A DNA stretch of 64,000 nt from Apostichopus japonicus (Eukaryota > Echinodermata > Holothuroidea > Aspidochirotida > Stichopodidae), in contig NC_092568.1 in the NCBI RefSeq assembly GCF_037975245.1, positions 13,789,501 through 13,853,500 on the forward strand, written 5' to 3'. Below the pieces are notes generated by a model. The model was given only the letters and a program-made list of their open reading frames with translations. It was not told where the DNA came from and did not search any database. Both the position numbers and the translations under genes were made by a program. This document shows, in pieces, positions 63,301 through 64,000 of this stretch (positions within the stretch are counted from its first letter, which is position 1; each line of letters starts with the position of its first letter).

Positions 63301-64000
63301 TAAGCATGTGGATACCCAAAAGCAGTACTCAGACTGAGTTATTTGGTGCCCAGATAATGAGATAAAAAGGGCTCCATTTAAACTGCAGTAACATCATCCT
63401 ATGGATAGAGTCCAATGTTGGTCTTTGTTTTATATGATACCTACAGAGAACTACAATGACTTACCACTAATTTTCTTTCTAAGGATTTATTCTCAGCCAC
63501 TAATCTTGCTGTCTCGGTCATTGTTTGCTTGCTGTCGTTTCTCATTGCTGTTGAAGAGAAAGTGATCCATTTCATATAAAGTTGCACAAAAAATTTATGG
63601 AACCAAATCTACATACATAAATCACAAATGAGTGGGAGGGCTTCTAAGGCAACAAACTGATATTTTTTCAAACAACAAATAATATGTTTTGCACTTCGTA
63701 GAAACAACTACTGTGAAAATGATTACATATTTTCTTTTAGGATCTCTTAAGAGTTGTGGAATGAGCATTGTATCCTTTTTGATATATTTTTGAGAACTAT
63801 AAACAAAGTTAGAAGAATACCATACAGACACCAGCACATGCTGGAATACTCTACTGACATTTAAAATTAATAAGCTGAATTGCTTCATAGAGTTCTGGGT
63901 ACAAAAGACTTTAAAACAACTTGACATGTTTATACCATTTCATAGTTTAGTACACGATATTAATTTGAAATCTTACAGCAGGCATTTCCAGATTTCTCAT
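40602..64000 (-). CDS. VIPAS39: VIPAS39 (SPE-39/VPS16B) homologue, 3' part of gene
   Basis: Twelve minus-strand coding exons with GT-AG borders and consistent phases give 385 continuous codons to a stop. The N-terminal exons lie beyond 64,000; animal family members are about 490-520 residues, so roughly the first 110 are missing. VIPAS39 binds VPS33B in a HOPS-like complex acting at late endosomes, lysosomes and lysosome-related organelles. The call rests on the overall protein: a short possible coiled-coil ([16 protein letters not shown]), the [13 protein letters not shown] and VVMFLKRTL segments, the [12 protein letters not shown] block, the Vps16 C-terminal-like [10 protein letters not shown] region, and the ending TKWKN. 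Exons: 63977-64000, 63465-63547, 60881-61042, 58765-58898, 56929-56956, 52621-52694, 49573-49663, 47084-47215, 45567-45698, 43876-43962, 43418-43609, 40602-40622. Identification is from family memory, not a search. Confidence 0.9.
41200..41375. repeat. Dispersed repeat pair, copy A (intronic)
   Basis: Shares GGTGTCATAGTGATCTGCCA, TGTTTGGCTAGTTCCGTGAT and the following CGGTCCGGA...GACTCAGGC stretch with 58,155-58,335 in the same orientation. I found no inverted ends or coding sequence. Confidence 0.75.
41381..41535. repeat. Degenerate TTAGCTGTGTTATC short tandem repeat
   Basis: Irregular repeats of TTAGCTGTGYTATCT and TGTTAGYATATATG lie in the last intron of the gene. Unit length varies at roughly 25-35 bp. 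Confidence 0.65.
41646..41990. repeat. 43-bp minisatellite, about 8 copies
   Basis: The unit contains GAACAATGAATTACACGGTC followed by TACATATCCAAACATACACA and TCA. Copies alternate between TACATATCC and TACCTATCC forms, and the last unit degenerates near 41,990. Last intron of the VIPAS39 homologue. Confidence 0.95.
42826..42841 (-). promoter_or_regulatory. DR4-like AGGTCA repeat in dispersed element
   Basis: Plus strand TGACCTCATATGACCT, that is AGGTCA-TATG-AGGTCA on the gene's sense strand. This perfectly matches a nuclear-receptor DR4 layout. It is repeat-derived, and any binding is inference. Confidence 0.4.
42988..43193. repeat. 52-bp minisatellite, 4 copies
   Basis: Four head-to-tail units containing CATAGTGGTACTTCCAGTTA and TCTGGTCACCCTACCATCAG, at an exact 52-bp period (42,993, 43,045, 43,097, 43,149). 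It ends about 225 bp from the exon at 43,418. Confidence 0.95.
43418..43609 (-). CDS. VIPAS39: VIPAS39 exon
   Basis: 192 bp, 64 codons, phase 0 both sides. Acceptor ATTTTCACAG, donor GTGAGTAA. Encodes [19 protein letters not shown] and the conserved [17 protein letters not shown] segment near the C terminus. Confidence 0.95.
43876..43962 (-). CDS. VIPAS39: VIPAS39 exon
   Basis: 87 bp, 29 codons, phase 0 both sides. Acceptor GATTTTCAG, donor GTAAGCTG. Encodes [20 protein letters not shown]. Confidence 0.92.
44194..44216 (-). promoter_or_regulatory. Overlapping DR4- and DR1-like AGGTCA repeats
   Basis: The plus strand carries TGACCT-TGAA-TGACCT followed at one-base spacing by TGATCT. On the gene strand this gives a DR4 plus a one-mismatch DR1. 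It lies in the dispersed intronic repeat. Confidence 0.4.
44200..44620 (+). repeat. Dispersed DR-motif repeat, three subunits
   Basis: About three tandem subunits of roughly 130 bp, each with GATCATCTGCTCA, TTTTACTTCTTGAGATA, GTGTTTACAAG and CAGCCTTTGACCTCTGGTGA. The copy ends in the small hairpin ATTCCTT-CGGC-AAGGAAT near 44,600. Confidence 0.7.
45206..45310. repeat. (TA)n microsatellite
   Basis: About 105 bp of alternating T and A, interrupted by two TG steps near the left end. It lies in an intron, about 255 bp from the exon at 45,567. Likely variable in length. Confidence 0.97.
45567..45698 (-). CDS. VIPAS39: VIPAS39 exon
   Basis: 132 bp, 44 codons, phase 0 both sides. Acceptor TTTCCTTTAG, donor GTAAGCAA. 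Encodes [16 protein letters not shown] and [12 protein letters not shown]. Confidence 0.93.
45699..47083. other. Intron with faint dispersed-repeat fragments
   Basis: Intron between the exons at 47,084 and 45,567. A weak fragment of the dispersed family lies at about 46,170-46,340. I see nothing else assignable. Confidence 0.6.
47084..47215 (-). CDS. VIPAS39: VIPAS39 exon
   Basis: 132 bp, 44 codons, phase 0 both sides. Acceptor GGTTATCTAG, donor GTAAAAGA. Encodes [20 protein letters not shown] and a Cys/Tyr-rich [12 protein letters not shown] end. Confidence 0.93.
47460..48200 (+). repeat. Dispersed DR-motif repeat fragments
   Basis: Several degenerate subunits with CACTAAGGTGGATCTACATA, GTTCATCAAAGCTTTCATTT and CAAGTGACCTTTGAACTCCA. 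The orientation is the same as the copies at 44,200 and 50,280. Confidence 0.65.
48210..49572. other. Intron sequence, nothing assignable
   Basis: AT-rich intronic DNA. A 66-codon plus-strand frame at 49,289-49,489 has no recognisable domain and overlaps a similar-length frame on the other strand, so I treat it as chance. Confidence 0.5.
49573..49663 (-). CDS. VIPAS39: VIPAS39 exon
   Basis: 91 bp. The first base completes TCA (Ser) with the preceding TC, then 30 codons ([20 protein letters not shown] and on to KQVVIE) end in phase 0 at GTAATACC. Acceptor ATTATTACAG. Confidence 0.88.
50280..50880 (+). repeat. Dispersed DR-motif repeat, long copy
   Basis: Four or five subunits with GTTCATTCAAGCTCTACTTT, GTTCTTGTACTAATC and TGATCTTTGATCTCC. 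It ends with a CACACACACACG stretch and a GATTCCTTTTGCC...AAGGATTC hairpin-like terminus near 50,848-50,873. Confidence 0.7.
50653..50668 (-). promoter_or_regulatory. DR4-like AGGTCA repeat
   Basis: Plus strand TGACCTCAAGTGACCT, giving AGGTCA-CTTG-AGGTCA on the gene strand, inside the dispersed repeat. Confidence 0.4.
51479..52117. mobile_element. hAT-type MITE in intron
   Basis: A 639-bp element with a perfect 14-bp terminal inverted repeat CAAGGGCGGCGGAA and perfect 8-bp target duplications CATCCCTT (51471-51478 and 52118-52125). The 8-bp duplication and CA-led ends are typical of the hAT superfamily. It has no transposase frame. A second element end, CAGGGGCGTAGCCAGGATTT in reverse, stops at 51,749 inside it, and the stem-loop module lies at 51,612-51,712. 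The element is therefore itself composite. Confidence 0.85.
51612..51712 (-). repeat. Stem-loop dispersed module, copy 4 (inverted)
   Basis: Reverse complement of the ACTATCTRAGCGGAGCGCCA module at 2,681, with the GCGCCA/TGGCGC arms intact. It is inside the intronic hAT-type element, so the satellite insertion and this intron share a transposon family. Confidence 0.75.
52621..52694 (-). CDS. VIPAS39: VIPAS39 exon
   Basis: 74 bp, 24 codons plus TC. Acceptor CATCTTTAG, donor GTAAGTCA. Encodes [17 protein letters not shown], continuing the alpha-helical repeat region. Confidence 0.9.
53121..53540. repeat. Intronic duplicated repeat, copy A
   Basis: Starts AATGTAGAGCAAGTGAGTTA and ends near GAGATAACCTGTTGACC. 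It matches 59,737-60,065 in the same orientation with many substitutions and indels, for example GTAAGGAGTTTACAGTGTA and AGCAAATCAGATCTG. It is a dispersed family rather than a recent duplication. Confidence 0.75.
53570..53900 (+). repeat. Dispersed DR-motif repeat
   Basis: Contains CTTGCACTTACTAAGCTGG, CATACCAAGTATGAAATTA and GAGTTACAGTGTTTACAAGC, then a CACACACACA stretch. It ends in AAGGATTCCTTCAGCC...GGCAAGGAATAAAAA, the best preserved 3' end of the family. Confidence 0.7.
54020..55417. other. Intron sequence, nothing assignable
   Basis: AT-rich intronic DNA with a C-homopolymer near 55,114-55,130. No coding frame, hairpin or repeat that I recognise. Confidence 0.5.
55423..55918. mobile_element. 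CAGGGATG-type inverted-repeat element, copy 2
   Basis: A 496-bp element. The left end CAGGGATGTGCCCAGG and the right end read in reverse, CAGGGATGTGCCCACG, match at 15 of 16 positions. Flanked by CAAAT (55418-55422 and 55919-55923). It shares GGGGGAAGGGTTTAAGGGGG and the GGGGTGTCCCCC palindrome with the satellite insertion at 36,098. It has a GCTGGGCGG...CCGCCCTGC rich right arm and no transposase frame. Confidence 0.8.
56929..56956 (-). CDS. VIPAS39: VIPAS39 28-nt microexon
   Basis: 28 bp between TATACACAG and GTAAGTAT. Its first base completes GGG with the preceding exon, and then KLARTDDAA leads in phase 0 to the MWRFKIA exon. It is the only way I found to join the flanking exons (phase 2 in, phase 0 out). 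Clean pyrimidine tract and consensus donor. Confidence 0.8.
57000..58150. other. Intron sequence, nothing assignable
   Basis: Around 57,090-57,440, loosely repeated AAATTTGGAGATA/AAACTTGAGA phrases suggest an old AT-rich short-period repeat. No feature can be defined with confidence. Confidence 0.4.
58155..58335. repeat. Dispersed repeat pair, copy B (intronic)
   Basis: Same orientation as 41,200-41,375. Shares GTGTCAAAGTGATCTGCCAT, TTGGCTAGTTCCGTGATTTT and TACCCGGTTCCGATTTCTTG-like segments. It has a small internal insertion (CTTTGTG) near 58,219. Confidence 0.75.
58765..58898 (-). CDS. VIPAS39: VIPAS39 exon
   Basis: 134 bp, 44 codons plus GG carried to the next exon. Acceptor ATGAACAG, donor GTAAGAGT. 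Encodes [18 protein letters not shown] and [11 protein letters not shown], a hallmark segment of this family. Confidence 0.93.
59737..60065. repeat. Intronic duplicated repeat, copy B
   Basis: Begins AATGTAGAGCAAGTGAATTA and ends GAGATAACCTGTTAATCCC. It is the paralogue of 53,121-53,540. Confidence 0.75.
60340..60740 (+). repeat. Dispersed DR-motif repeat
   Basis: Two to three subunits with CTCGCACTCACCAAGCTGG, TTCCTTTGACCTCTACC and GACCACAAATGACC. Ends close to the exon at 60,881. Confidence 0.65.
60881..61042 (-). CDS. VIPAS39: VIPAS39 exon
   Basis: 162 bp, 54 codons, phase 0 at both ends, bordered by ATTTGCAG and GTAAGTAT. Encodes the [18 protein letters not shown] and [19 protein letters not shown] segments, the start of the conserved Vps16-like helical part. 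Confidence 0.92.
61250..62770. other. Intron sequence, nothing assignable
   Basis: AT-rich intronic DNA between the exons at 63,465 and 60,881. The small open frames are without recognisable domains. Confidence 0.5.
62956..62968 (-). promoter_or_regulatory. Perfect DR1 motif in dispersed repeat
   Basis: Plus strand TGACCTTTGACCT, that is AGGTCA-A-AGGTCA on the gene strand, the textbook DR1 layout bound by HNF4/RXR-type receptors. Binding here is untested inference. Confidence 0.45.
63101..63113 (-). promoter_or_regulatory. Perfect DR1 motif, second copy
   Basis: Identical 13-bp TGACCTTTGACCT, 145 bp from the first and in the same orientation, in the next subunit of the same dispersed repeat. 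Confidence 0.45.
63465..63547 (-). CDS. VIPAS39: VIPAS39 exon
   Basis: 83 bp between TTCAACAG and GTAAGTCA. Enters in phase with two bases completing a codon, leaves in phase 0. Encodes a polar, possibly coiled-coil segment ([18 protein letters not shown]) before the conserved region. Confidence 0.85.
63977..64000 (-). CDS. VIPAS39: VIPAS39 exon (cut by window edge)
   Basis: The donor GTAAGA follows ...ATGCCTGCT. The frame EKSGNAC leaves one base that completes a serine codon with the next exon. It is supported only by the splice site and phase match, since 24 bases are visible. Confidence 0.6.

Overview
This is animal (metazoan) nuclear DNA. It holds a GT-AG spliced gene with 0.3-4 kb introns, long satellite arrays, a Ty3/Gypsy LTR retrotransposon and many small dispersed elements with terminal inverted repeats. 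An aquatic invertebrate, possibly a deuterostome such as an echinoderm or hemichordate, is my guess from the overall repeat style. The window does not prove any taxon.

Left half (1-36,614): about 24.6 kb of one AT-rich, almost CpG-free satellite with a 53/55-bp monomer, arranged in higher-order and long-range duplicated blocks. A 2,666-bp composite insertion (2,639-5,304) and a 450-bp inverted-repeat element (36,098-36,547) interrupt it. Two minus-strand copies of a 4,463-bp LTR retrotransposon (16,079-20,541 and 22,011-26,473) also lie in it. Each copy has 174-bp LTRs, a 5-bp target duplication CTATC, a primer binding site, a polypurine tract and an intact 1,281-codon gag-pol frame. The two copies sit in a 5,932-bp tandem duplication that includes satellite flanks, so they come from one insertion that was later duplicated. 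Unoccupied versions of the same site are present near 1,024 and 10,600.

Right half (about 40,602-64,000): the 3' part of one minus-strand protein gene, read here as twelve coding exons. The last 385 codons up to the stop can be joined with consistent phases. The conceptual protein looks like VIPAS39 (SPE-39/VPS16B), the VPS33B partner in endosome-lysosome trafficking. Its 5' exons lie beyond position 64,000. Introns carry three minisatellites, a (TA)n tract, an apparent hAT-type MITE with an 8-bp target duplication, a second copy of the CAGGGATG-type inverted-repeat element, intron-to-intron duplications, and many fragments of a dispersed repeat containing AGGTCA direct repeats (DR1/DR4-like) on the gene's sense strand.

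Between the satellite edge (36,614) and the last coding exon (40,602) I see only dispersed repeats, unassigned DNA and presumably the 3' UTR. I recognise no RNA gene or CRISPR array. Functionally, one conserved trafficking gene adjoins a fast-evolving satellite/retroelement block.
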